Shown piece after piece: positions 23,608 through 33,871 of a stretch of 64,000 nt of DNA. The translations under genes were made by a program, and so were the position numbers. The stretch comes from Megaustenia siamemsis (Eukaryota > Mollusca > Gastropoda > Stylommatophora > Ariophantidae). Location: the NCBI GenBank assembly GCA_032433765.1, contig JAVIAB010000092.1, positions 37,501,218 through 37,565,217 of the forward strand, written 5' to 3'. The notes under the pieces were generated by a model that was not told where the DNA came from, made no database searches, and was given only the letters and a program-made list of their open reading frames with translations. Numbering within the stretch: position 1 is the first letter of the stretch; the number at the start of each line of letters is the position of its first letter.

Positions 23608-23935
23608 GATGATTAGAAGTTTAAAAATGTTTACATTTGTAGTGAACAATGGAATGTTTAACATTTGTAGTGAACAATGAAATGTTTAACATTTGTAGTG
23701 AACAATGAAATGTTTAACATTTGTAGTGAACAATGGAATGTTTAACATTTGTGATGGAAAATGTTACCGTATCTGTGGTAGAAAATGGAATGTTTCACAT
23801 TTGTTGTAGAAAATGGAATCTTTCATATTTATGGTGGAAAATGGAATGTTTTACATTTGTGTTAGAAAAAGGAATGTTTTACATTTATGGTAGAAAATGG
23901 AATGTTTTACATCTATGGTGAAACATTGAGTGTTT
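23608..23935 (+). repeat. 28-bp minisatellite
   Basis: About 11-12 units with the landmark TGTTTAACATTTGTAGTG then AACAATGGAA. The left half is nearly identical unit to unit; the right half drifts (TTTTACATTTATGGTAGAAA). Confidence 0.95.
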
Positions 23936-24290
23936 TACACAAGAAAACGTCCAATTAGTCGATTAGTGGTTGAATCTATTGAAACATTACCAAGAAAGCA
24001 ACTAAATGAAGCCATAAAATGTGTTTTTTTTCAGTGTGACGCAAACTAAAGCGACTCCCACAAAACATAATTCTGTAATTGAGGGGAATTTTGCACACCC
24101 ATAACGTGCCAACCCATACATACAACAAGGATTTCGAAAATTGTTATTAAATTATCATTTTGAGAAAACAAAAAATGAAAAGTAAATAACCATGATCTGT
24201 TTAAAAGATGCAGAAAGTTGTGAACATGAAACAGAACGATTTTGTGAGATATATTTTTTTGTAAAGTACAGATACAATCTAATATTTGCA
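23936..24290. other. unassigned DNA
   Basis: No coding signal recognised. Confidence 0.4.
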
Positions 24291-24405
24291 GATTCGGCCA
24301 CGAGGGAAGCTGCTCAGTAAAACAGCATCTAACATACGAAACTAAAATATTACCTAGGACCGAAGCTAATGTGCAGTCAGTATTGCTTGCTACAAACTGT
24401 CTGTC
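24291..24405 (+). repeat. repeat M, copy 2
   Basis: GATTCGGCCACGAGGGAAGC, AAAACAGCATC, ATTGCTTGCTACAAACTGTC; pairs with 18048-18172. Confidence 0.65.
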
Positions 24406-25704
24406 CACATATTATACATATGCGACAGAAGAAGTTGTTGATCCTACAAGATTCAAATCCAAGTTCTCTTGGTTTGGGGCACAGCCAGTTATCGTTTTGG
24501 CCACCCGATTAAAAAATAATTGAATAATTATTATAGAATGAAACGACGCAGGAGAGGTACAAAAATAAATATATAGGAAAACATGTAATTTTAGAGCACT
24601 TTTAAAACCCAAAAAATAAACAAGAGGAAGAAAAGAGAACTATACATTCCGAGACCAGGATTTAAACTCAATCCACGCCTTTCCATTGCACTTTAGCATA
24701 CTCCTAACTCGTTAACCCCAAAAAGGACAACTTGCTAGAGGTCGTTCATGTACACCGTCGTCATGCAACTAGAGCATAAATTTACAACATTAATTAAGGA
24801 AATATTTCTATATAGACACAGGCGTATTCTGGGTTTCCTATTATCAAGTACAGGCTGCATCCAAAAAGACTGAAATATCTGCGTTGTAAATCCACAGCAA
24901 GAGACTTGGCTACACATGTTCTAATTTAAAGTGGTTACACTGAAGACAATAAAGATACGAATATTTATTATGAAAGGGGACTTCCAAGGCGCGATACAAA
25001 CATAAATATAAAAGGAAACAGGTACTTTTAGGGCATTTGAAAAAAATACACAAACAACATAGAACACAGAGAACACTATACAGAGCAAAAGCAGTCACAT
25101 TAAAAGAATAATTTGTTTACATATATTTACTTCAAGCTTTCAATCATTCTACAAACCTGCATTAAAATGTCATTATCGTCCATTACCTTTCGGTGTACTT
25201 CAATATGGAAATTATTCCTTCATGTCATTAAAAAATCGATCTCTATTTTTTTTTAACGGAAATAATTGCAGTTTAATATTAATTTGAGATTTGTTGACTA
25301 TATAGAAACATAAACAAATAAATTTACACTTGTAATCCGGAAATCTTAGAAAACATCTAGGAAAGAAATGAACACATAACAAACACAAGTGATTTTCTTA
25401 TGCCTCTCCGCCAGCGACGTTTTCGCGATACATTCGTTAAAATTGCGAACACTAAATTTTACATTTGGTGTTACAAAAATAGTATTCTCTGCACAGCTGT
25501 GTGCTTACACAAGGAGAGACACGGGAACGGAAGTTGTAATCATTTCCTGCCTTATGTTCGATTTATGGTCTGAAATTCGACCGCAAGATGTGGTGGCTAC
25601 CGGAGTTACGTTGTCTATTCACACGTCGGCCAGTCCGTCATTCAATCCGTTTGTTCGGTTGCCTCTTAGTGTCGTTCGTTGCCAATATATTATGATATTA
25701 ATAG
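24406..25704. other. unassigned DNA with tRNA-like relics
   Basis: A minus-strand tRNA-like head (GTTAACGAGTTAGGAGTATGC with GAGTTTAAATCC, about 24640-24722) may be a SINE relic. The part 25385-25700 is richer in GC and CpG than its surroundings but shows no recognisable domain. The open frame through it joins the LINE-C frame and is probably accidental. Confidence 0.4.
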
Positions 25705-26621
25705 TAGACAAAAAAGGAATTGAAGTCAACGGTCACAACATAAATAATTTGCGATATGCGGATGACACAGTCTTAATAGCAGAAACAGAGAATGAACTAC
25801 AAGAAATTATAGACATAATAGTAAAAGAAAGCAACAAGAAAGGTCTCAGTCTGAATAGTAAGAAAACAGAAGTAATGGTTATATCGAAGAAACAATCACC
25901 ACCATCATGCAGCATAAAAATAAACGAGACAAATCTGAAACAAGTGCAACGTTTAAAATACTTGGACACAATAATAACATCAGATGGGAGATGCACCACA
26001 GAAATAAAAAGCAGAATAGCTCAGGCCAAAATAGCAGTTCAGAAGGTTAAAAATATCGTATGCAACAAATCTATGTCAATAAAAATGAGAAAGAGAGTTC
26101 ATCGGTGCTATATAGAACCAATTCTGACCTATGGAAGCGAATCATGGACAGCAGACAAACAAATGAAAAGACGATTAGAGGCCACAGAGATGGGATTTCT
26201 CAGAAGAATGTTGAAAGTTCACTGGACAGCTAAAAAGACTAATGAGGAAGTTCTCAAAGAGGCCAACACAAAAAGGCAGCTCTTAAAAAACACCAGAAAG
26301 AAGCAATCAACATTTTTCGGGCACATCATGAGAAGAGGAAAGTTGGAATACTTGGTTACAACTGGCAAAATAAAAGGAAAGAGAGATCGCGGACGACAAA
26401 GAGAGAAAATACTGGATAGCTTGGTGTCATGGCATGGAAAACAGTCAACAAGTCCTAGTTGGGAAAACCACCCGACTGGACTACCGACGTTGGGACAACC
26501 CGTGTTCGATTCCCGCTGGGAGCAGTGTGAATTGCACTCGTGGTTGGAAAAAAAAAATACCCCCACGGTCGACCCAGCCGTTGGCAGAAAAGGGTACCAG
26601 GGTATTATCCTGGGAAGGTGA
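25705..26621 (+). pseudogene. LINE-C reverse transcriptase C-terminal half
   Basis: Open frame with GIEVNGHNINNLRYADDTVL (YADD catalytic box), LNSKKTEVMV, SDGRCTTEIKSRIAQAK, LTYGSESWTADKQMKRRLEA, FFGHIMRRGKLEYLVTTG and GKRDRGRQREKILDS. Motifs upstream of YADD are absent. At 26452 the frame runs into SINE-C and stays open about 57 more codons, giving a hybrid end. The true C-terminus (ELIRCTVDRRLWNDMITYAN) resumes after 26781. It lacks the endonuclease and half of RT, so it is not active. Confidence 0.9.
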
Positions 26622-26769
26622 GGAATGTCGCTTCGCATCTGAGTTTCGATGCTTGAGGCTACACTATACAGAAATATCCGAACATTTCTGGATAGGCGGC
26701 CGAGCACATATGGGTGTAAACTCGCGTGCTAAGACGCCGGTTCAAGTCTCGTACTTTACCTTTACTTTT
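26452..26769 (+). mobile_element. SINE-C, tRNA-derived, two tRNA-like parts
   Basis: Inserted in LINE-C with an 11-bp TSD. The first part has box B GTGTTCGATTCCCGC (about 26503). The middle has ACCCAGCC and GGGTACCAGGG, then ATCCTGGGAAGGTGAGG, resembling the SINE-A core. A second tRNA-like part has CGGTTCAAGTCTCG (about 26740). It ends TACTTTACCTTTACTTTTAC, like the SINE-A 3' end. Confidence 0.85.
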
Positions 26770-27139
26770 ACAGTCAACAACAGAACTGATACGATGCACT
26801 GTAGATAGAAGATTGTGGAACGACATGATCACCTACGCCAACCGGTATGGCACATGATGATAAGTTGTTTGTGGTGTAGGGGAAGATGTTTGCCCGCTGT
26901 AAACTGTTGAATTTTAAGAATTTGTATTTTTAGTTCGTAAATTTTTCGAACCTATTTTCGTATTTTGTAAAGGGTTTTCATAATTCTGACCAGATGTTCA
27001 AAGCGTGTCCTCACACACACACAAAGCAACTATAGCGGAGTTACGATGCCTTCAAGTATCAATGAGAATAATTGGGGCGGCTAGTCTCGAAGTAACATTT
27101 TCACAAAAGAACGTGAAAGCAGAAGAGGAAGATTACCTG

Positions 27140-27308
27140 TTCACATCATTACCGTACGAGCTGGGTGGTCTAGAAGCACGACGTTAATCTCAGGACAGGA
27201 AGGACCCGGGTTCAAAACTCACCAGAACCGGTGTTGATTTTTCAAAAAATAGGGAAAATTAATCCGTGATATCTTTATGACGTTACCCTCCCATTATCCA
27301 ATGTCTAG
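27140..27308 (+). mobile_element. SINE-D, 5' part (split by LINE-D)
   Basis: tRNA-like head (GAGCTGGGTGGTCTAGAAGC, box B CGGGTTCAAAACTC) and body to ATCCAATGTCTAG. The 13 bp ATCCAATGTCTAG (27296-27308) recur at 29814-29826 after LINE-D. Confidence 0.83.
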
Positions 27309-29776
27309 AGGCATACTATGAAGACCTAAATACAGTTATGAAGCAAGTGAAATCTTCAGACATCTTGATTGTAATGGGTGACATAAACGTTAAGTAGTAA
27401 AAGGTAGATGTAAGACCATTATAGGAAATCATGGTTTAGGAAAAAGAAATGACAGAGGAGAAAGATTAATACAATTTTGTGAGGAAAACAGGCTGATAAT
27501 ATGTAACACCTACTTTGAGCAAGCGTGGAGATAAGAAGAGGAATCAAATAGATTACATAATGATAAAAGAAAGGTTCCGTAACAGCGTAAAGAAACCCAA
27601 AACCTACCCAGGGGCAGATATTAATTCAGATCACAATCCTGTAATGATTAAAATGAAAATCAAACTAAAGAGAAAAGAGCAAAAGGCTAATTCATCAACA
27701 AATCCACTAGATATAACAGCTTTAAATCAAAAAGATATTAAAGATACCTATACAATACAAGTAAAGAACACATACCAGAAGCTGCTAGAAGAAGGAATTG
27801 AACAATACAGAAGAGACAATCCTGATGAAAAAGTAACAACCAAATGGCAATGCATAAAGAAAAGCATACAAGAAACCGAAAATGTATAACATTTACAATC
27901 TATCTTAGAAAAAAATGGAAGAGAGAAAACAAGCGAAGAACACTTCCCAATACAATAAAATAGATAATGAAATACGCAAAATGTGCAAAGAGGCAAAAGA
28001 AGATTGGCTCAGCCAAAAATGTATAGAAATAGATACTATGGAAAGCAAACAAGACTTAACAGGAATGCACACATAAATAAAGAGAATGACTAATAAAAAT
28101 AAAAAAGCCACAGAAGGTGGATACATTGCAGACAAAAAATGAAAAATGCAAACAGACAATGATGATATTATAGATAGATGGCATGGATATATAACAGAAC
28201 TATTTCATGGTCAAAGGGACAAGAAACCAGTTATAAAATGTACCCCAGGCTATAAAATCTTAAAATCTGAGGTGGAAAAATCTATAAAAACAATGAAAAA
28301 GGGAAAAGCAGCAGGACCTGTCAGCATACAGATAGAGATGATACAGGCACTAGAAGATTTTGGCATTGAAGTGATTACAGACATATGCAACGACATATAC
28401 CACACAGGATACATACCAAATGAACTAAAAACATCAACTTTCATTGCATTGCCTAAAAAGAATGGTGCAGTTGAATGCAGTGGCTTTAGAACAATAAGTT
28501 TAATGAGCCATGTTACACAAATCTTGCTAAAAGTTAGTTATACAAGGAAGGATTCAGAATAAAATCAATACTGAATTAGATGAGCAGCAATTTGGATTTA
28601 GGAAAAATAGCGGGGAAAAAGAAACCATATTCTGTATGAGAACATTAATCGAAAAGTACACAGAAGTAAACAAACCAATATATGCCTGCTTCATAGACTA
28701 CACCAAAGCTTTTGATAGAGTACACCACAAACAACTTATAGAATGCCTAAAAGAGATTCATATAGATGACATGGACATACGACTAATGTGTAATCTATAC
28801 TGGGAGCAAACAGCAATAATAAAAAATAACAAAGAGAACTCTACACCCATTGATATAAAAAGATGAATAAGACAGGAATGCGTCCTATCACCAAGCTTGT
28901 TCAATCTATATACTGAGCAAATCTTTAAAAACATCATAGAGATGCCAGGCCTACAAATTAATGAAAAGATAATCAATAACCTAAGATATGCTGACGATAC
29001 TGTACTACTAGCAGAAAATCCTAAAGATCTACAACAATTACTTAATGAAATAAACATGATAGGCAAAAAATATGGACTAGATATGAATATCAAAAAGACT
29101 AAAACTATGATCGTAAACAAAGAAAATACTCAAAACGCACAAGTGGATATCAAAATTGAAGGAATAGACCTGGAGACAGTTCAGAACTACAACTAACTTG
29201 GACATACTATAACCAGTGATGGAAAATGTACAACTGAAATAAACAAAAGATTAGGAATGGTAAAATGTAATTTTAATGTCATGAAGAACATACTAACAAC
29301 AAAGCGAAGAACATACTAACAACAAAGCAAATAACACCAGGGCTAAAACTAAAAATAGCAAAATGTTACATCTTCTCAATATTCCTATATTGTGCAGGAA
29401 CATGGACATTATTCAAGAAAACAGAACAGAGAATTGAAGCCTTTGATATATAGAAGAAAAGGTAGAATTGGATTGAATGAAAAGAAAACAAACGATGAAG
29501 TCTTAAAACAACTAAAAATGAAAAGAGAACTACTACGCACAATTCAAACAAGGCAAATGCGATTTTTGGGCCATGTTATAAGACACAACAGCCTACTAAA
29601 AGTAATCCTGGAGGGGAAAATACAAGGTAAAAGAGGCAGAGGCAGACCAAGACTAACATAGACGAGTAACATCAAAAGATGGACAAATCGGCCTTTGACA
29701 ACCTGAACCATCAAAGCAAAAGACAGAGCAGAATGGCGCTCCATGGTAGCCAACCTTCGTTGCGGAGACGGCACTC

Positions 29777-29813
<37 letters not shown>
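27309..29813 (+). mobile_element. LINE-D, 5'-truncated, inserted in SINE-D
   Basis: About 2.5 kb RTE-like LINE from within the endonuclease to a GAT-run 3' end (about 29777-29813). A 13-bp TSD flanks it. Many stops and frameshifts divide the frame. Its copy at 52095-55637 is the same family. Confidence 0.93.
27320..29661 (+). pseudogene. LINE-D endonuclease/reverse transcriptase, decayed
   Basis: The endonuclease part shows ILIVMGDINV, GNHGLGKRNDRGERLIQ, KKRNQIDYIMIKERFRNSV and PGADINSDHNPVMIKMK (27320-27890, with frame breaks near 27395 and 27520). RT blocks are MKKGKAAGPVSIQIEMIQ (28290), FIDYTKAFDRVHHKQLIEC (motif A, 28690), RQECVLSPSLFNLYTEQIF (motif B, 28870), LRYADDTVLLAEN (YADD, 28980), KEKKTNDEVLKQLKMKRELL and GKRGRGRPRLT (29640). 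There are at least six frame breaks, including a TGA at 28864 and a duplicated stretch near 29290-29330 (AACATACTAACAACAAAGC twice). Not functional. Confidence 0.9.
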
Positions 29814-29815
<2 letters not shown>

Positions 29816-29826
29816 CCAATGTCTAG

Positions 29827-29975
29827 CCCTCTGAGATAACTGCAATGAACAGGAGATGGCGTGTGCACTTCCTCACGTTAAAGATCACTTGGCAGCTAAA
29901 ATATAAAAGTGTAAACCATAAATGGGGCCTCAGTCCGGGTACACTTGTCAGCAGAAACCTATCCACACCGTGGAT
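29827..29975 (+). mobile_element. SINE-D, 3' part
   Basis: CCCTCTGAGATAAC, then GGCGTGTGCACTTCCTCACG, TTGGCAGCTAAAATATAAAAG, GGGGCCTCAGTCCGGGTACA. The same order occurs at 61205-61480 (GTGTGCACTCGCGCACG, GTGGCAGTTATATAAG, AGTCCGGGCA). Confidence 0.8.
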
Positions 29976-30690
29976 CCAGGTCGTGCTACGGAGTTCGTGC
30001 ATGTAGTTCGTGCTAAAGAGGTAGTACATGTAGTTCGTGCTACAGAGTTCGTGCATGTAGTTCGTGCTACAGAGTTCGTGCATGTAGTTCGTGCTGCAGA
30101 GTTCGTACATGTAGTTCGTGCTACAGAATTCGTACATGTAGTTCGTGCTACAGAATTCGTACATGTAGTTCGTGCTACAGAGTTCGTGCATGTAGTTCGT
30201 GCTACAGAGTTCGTGCATGTAGTTCGTGCTACAGAGTTCGTGCATGTAGTTCGTGCTACAGAGTTAGTACATGTAGTTCGTGCTACAGAGTTAGTACATG
30301 TAGTTCGTGCTACAGAGTTCGTACATGTAGTTCGTGCTACAGAGGTAGTACATGTAGTTCGTGCTACAGAGTTCGTGCATGTAGTTCGTGCTACAGAGTT
30401 CGTGCATGTAGTTCGTGCTACAGAGTTCGTACATGTAGTTCGTGCTACATAGTTCGTACATGTAGTTCGTGCTGCAGAGTTAGTACATGTAGTTCGTGCT
30501 ACATAGTTCGTACATGTAGTTCGTGCTGCAGAGTTAGTACATGTAGTTCGTGCTACATAGTTCGTACATGTAGTTCGTGCTACAGCGTTAGTACATGTAG
30601 TTCGTGCTACAGAGTTCGTACATGTAGTTTATGCTACAGAGTTCGTGCATGTAGTTCGTGCTACATAGTTCGTATATGTAGTTCGTGCAG
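29976..30690 (+). repeat. 27-bp minisatellite
   Basis: About 26 units with landmarks GTAGTTCGTGCTACAGAG and TTCGTRCATGTA. It starts at the 3' end of SINE-D. The unit is nine codons long, so frames on both strands stay open (VVRATEFVH and MHELCSTNY repeats). No start context or flanking coding sequence supports a gene. Confidence 0.96.
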
Positions 30691-31246
30691 GTGGGTCAGG
30701 ATTCCCCTAGGATTTTCTCCAGATTCTCTAGGGAGATATCGGATCACCTATTGTTTCGTCTGGTGTGCAGCGATGATGTTCCTAGCAACATCAACAATTT
30801 CTTCGATTGTTCTTGATAGGGTACTTATTTTAGTGCAAGGTTGGTGTCCGTTATTGCTACAATGGCTTTCCTGATCACCACTGGTATCTGCACAGTGCAC
30901 AAACTTTTCAGAAAAGCGCAGGCGAAGATTTATGAGTTAATTTAAGAAACTCTGTTCAAGTCCATTCAATAATAGCAGGGTTTTAACTTGTTATTCCTTT
31001 AAGATATTTACGGCACATACTGTCTCTTACCAATTGCAAATTTGAAGGTTTTGGCAAGTAAACACTCTAGATAATTCTTCCAGTAACAACGTGCAATTTG
31101 ACCATTTTTTTTCAATGATCACACTTCTGCAGGGGTCAGTCTTCTTGTTTATTCAATTCTACACCTCTACTAACTTTGAAATCTAATGATCAATGTTATA
31201 AAGCGCAAAGAAAAATATATTTACTTAGTAAGTAATATTTTAAGAT
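30691..31246. other. unassigned DNA
   Basis: No coding or RNA signal recognised. Confidence 0.4.
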
Positions 31247-31690
31247 ATCGGTTTCTGGTTGTTTCCAAAATGGAGGAATAATTTTTCTCCGGCTTGTTAC
31301 AAAACCGTTGATCAGAGGTTTAACAAGCCGCTATCGTAAAAACGATGTTGTTAATGAAATGTTGGACAAGTGATGAGAAGAGATAATAACCGAATAGCAA
31401 CGCAAGCCCTCATATGGGAAACAACAGGTAAAACAACAGGGAAAAAAGGAAGACCCAGAGAGACACTGAGAAGAACATTGATGAGAGAGGCAAGAGCAGC
31501 AGGATTCGGCTCCCTCAATGAGATAGAGTTGCTTACACAGAACAGAGACAAATGGGGAGGTTTGATAAAATATCTTTAAAAGAATTGAAAACTGCTAGAA
31601 CAAAAATTCAGATAAGAGAAGGAGTATCTAGGTCTACGCCATATGTGCCGGCTACGGCTCGAAAGGTCGATAAATAGATAGATAGAATAT
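31247..31690 (+). mobile_element. LINE-A internal-deletion derivative
   Basis: The 5' UTR of LINE-A (GTTTCCAAAATGGAGGAATAA to AAAACGATGTTGTTAATGAAA, 31257-31360) is joined directly to the last ~330 bp (TGTTGGACAAGTGATGAGAAG onward), ending in the CTCGAAAGGTCGATAAATAGATAG tail. About 2.7 kb is missing. The C-terminal fragment stays open (31370-31579). In LINE-A the two breakpoints both carry ACGT, so a microhomology join or template switch is likely. Confidence 0.9.
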
Positions 31691-32304
31691 TTTAAGTACA
31701 GTTACTGAATATAATGTATCGGTTGTTGATATTGTTTTGATTATTAATCATAATCACGTCAAGGCTGATTATTCATCTAAGGGAATTCATTTTATTTTCA
31801 TTAATATTTGTAAGTCACAGTTCTCCATAATTGACGGTTTGCTGCTAGTGATTATAGTTCTTGCTTGTTTCTTAGTTCCATTGTTGAGCATTCTCTAGTA
31901 ATTATTATGCGTAGCAATTCTTTTGGTCTCCTTTGATTTCTTTTACCATATGGTTTCCACATGAATGCGTGATCTTGAATCTTAACGCTTTTCTTCATTC
32001 ATTCTCAGTACATCACCGAGAATGAAAGAAAATAAAAGAGAATAAAACAACAATACAACTCGGGTTGGAAAAAATCTATTAGATTGGTAAGGCTGTTTTG
32101 TCCTAGGAGATATAACTTTGAACACAAACAAATGCTGCCTTGCAAAATGGTTCAAAATAAATACTTGACGAAGGCGGATGCAATAGATCGGAGGTGCATA
32201 ACACAGAGCAAAGCAACTATTTCTGGTAGGAGGGCGACAATTATGAAAAATGGCCTTTTATTTCTGTCGAACTTTTGAGCATAAGAAAAAAAGAAGAAAG
32301 AAAG
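31691..32304. other. unassigned AT-rich DNA
   Basis: Nothing recognised. Confidence 0.4.
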
Positions 32305-32470
32305 AACACAGTTGCACTGTGTGACGTAATGAGAACATGGCGTTAGTCTCCATACCTGTATGACTCACGGCACATTTTTTGACTGATGTAGTCAGCACAA
32401 TTTTAAGACCACCCACATCCCCCCACCAAAAAAAACAACAACTTGCTATCCATCTAAGGCTTTTGTTAAC
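32305..32470 (-). mobile_element. old SINE-A relic
   Basis: In order on the + strand: GTGACGTAATGAGAACATGG, GCGTTAGTCTCCATA, CTCACGGCACAT, TGATGTAGTCAG, CTATCCATCTAAGGC, GTTAACCTAGAGG. These follow the minus-strand SINE-A order (GTCACGCC.., GGTGTTAGTGACCATA, TTCGGCACATG, AATGTGGTCGG, TACCCATTTAAGGC, GGGTGAACCC) with many changes. It lies head-to-head with the younger copy at 32471. Confidence 0.65.
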
Positions 32471-32963
32471 CTAGAGGGCTCAGTGGTTAGTGAACTGGAC
32501 TACAAAGGACAAGAGGTTAGGTTCGATCCTGATCGACGGCTTCCGGGTTCATCTAATCTTAAATGGGTATTGAATTTTTTTCTCTAGAAAAGTAAAGCGG
32601 CACCGGCGTAATGCCGACCACATTACCCCAAAAATCATGTGCCGAAGGCACATATATAATCTAAAAAAAAAAAAATGTATGATCACTAACACCATATTCC
32701 CATGAGAAGAGGAAAGTTGGAATACTTGGTTACAGCTGGCAAAAAAGATGGAAAATGCGATCACGGACGACAAAGAGAAAAAAAATACGGGATAGCTTGT
32801 TGTCATAGCATGGAAAACAGTCAAAATCAGAACTGATACGATGCACTGTAGATAGAAGATTGTGGAAGAACATGATCGCCTACGCCAACCGGTATGGCAC
32901 ATCATGATGCTGATGAACACCATATTCCCTATACGCCACTTGGCGTGACGGGATTCTTTTTAC
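32471..32963 (+). mobile_element. SINE-A, split by LINE-C
   Basis: Head GGCTCAGTGGTTAGTGAAC (5' few bases lost), box B AGGTTCGATCC, core, GTAATGCCGACCACATTACC, to CACTAACACCATATTCCC at 32701. After the LINE-C piece it resumes CACCATATTCCCTATACGCC and ends GGCGTGACGGGATTC. An extra (A)13 segment lies at about 32662-32674. Confidence 0.92.
32702..32915 (+). mobile_element. LINE-C 3' end inserted in SINE-A
   Basis: Starts ATGAGAAGAGGAAAGTTGG (HIMRRGKLEYL region) and ends ACCGGTATGGCACATCATGATGCTGATG. A 14-bp perfect TSD, AACACCATATTCCC, flanks it (32688-32701 and 32916-32929). The frame is broken. Confidence 0.95.
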
Positions 32964-33450
32964 CTGTTCTTTCTTTAACCTAGAGGCCTTGGAGTATAAC
33001 GGGTTAATCGTACATTAAAATTATTGACTGATCCATCTGCTCGTGTTGTATGTGGACGTTCGACATTCTAAGATAAGTAAATGGACTGAGATCACATTCT
33101 CACACTTCCTAACTGAAAAGCTGTTCTAGCCTTAGTTTTACTCGCCTGGAGCAATGCGAGTTTAGAACACTAAATACTCGCACACTCCTTCCTCTACATG
33201 TGGGACAGTACGTCTCCCTGTGTAATAACAAAACTTGGACCGTCACTGTCAATGAATTTGTACCCGCTTGGTTTTGGGCGCAATTGATGGGTCTGATCAG
33301 TTGTCCTGAACTAAACTCTCAGCTAGGAGATTATATTGGCGCCAAGGCTGCAACTTGGAATAAACCCAAAAAGTTAAGATCAAATAAACTATGGCGCTTA
33401 TTCATAATGAATCATTTCTTCGCATAGAAAGATTTGAGGTGAGATTATAC

Positions 33451-33452
<2 letters not shown>
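32964..33452. other. unassigned DNA
   Basis: A 75-codon plus-strand frame (33200-33427) has no recognisable domain; GC is slightly raised there. Confidence 0.4.

Positions 33453-33506
<54 letters not shown>
33453..33506. repeat. (TA)n microsatellite
   Basis: Pure TA run directly left of a LINE-B 3' end. Confidence 0.95.
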
Positions 33507-33508
<2 letters not shown>

Positions 33509-33748
33509 ACGCAATCATTATTTTTTGGCCATGTAACGAGAACAACTAGAATATATAGTAACAACTGGAAAAACTGAGGGACGAAAAGATAGAGGGAAGC
33601 AAAGAGAAAAAATAACAGACAGCTTAAGAGAATGGCTTGGCAGAAGGTCAACAACAGAAATGATAAATAGCTGTCGAGATCAAAAGTTGTTGAGAGACAT
33701 GATTACCTACGCCAGCAGGCCCGGTACTTAATGATGATGATGATGATA
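33507..33748 (+). pseudogene. LINE-B 3' end between TA runs
   Basis: Begins at the FGHVMRREQLEYIV region and continues GRKDRGKQREKITDS, LREWLGRRSTTEMINSCRD to the CCCGGTACTTAATGATGATG terminus. TA-rich DNA lies on both sides, so it probably inserted into a TA run. Confidence 0.9.
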
Positions 33749-33795
33749 TATATACATATATACATATATACATATATACATATATATATATATAT
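33749..33795. repeat. TATATACA/TA microsatellite
   Basis: Repeated TACATATA units passing into TA. Confidence 0.92.
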
Positions 33796-33871
33796 TTATG
33801 CGTTGGTATGTGTACGTGTGTAAGCGTAGTATTTGATTTGCGTGAAATAAGGATAGATACTATAGTTTCTG

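Larger units (their letters stand above)
25705..26868 (+). mobile_element. LINE-C, 5'-truncated, split by SINE-C
   Basis: RTE-like LINE 3' portion at 25705-26451 and 26781-26868, separated by a SINE-C at 26452-26769. It ends at the family terminus (ACCGGTATGGCACATGATGAT). The 11 bp ACAGTCAACAA occur at both junctions (26441-26451 and 26770-26780). Confidence 0.93.

Noticed and set aside
25389..25704. 5' exon of a gene fused to reverse transcriptase
   Set aside because: No recognisable domain; the frame probably stays open by chance before entering LINE-C.
29823..30452. Repeat-protein frames on both strands (VVRATEFVH, MHELCSTNY)
   Set aside because: They come from the 27-bp array; open on both strands with no conserved flanking coding sequence.
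33200..33427. 75-codon frame with ordinary amino acid composition
   Set aside because: No known motif, no splice or repeat support; too short to call.
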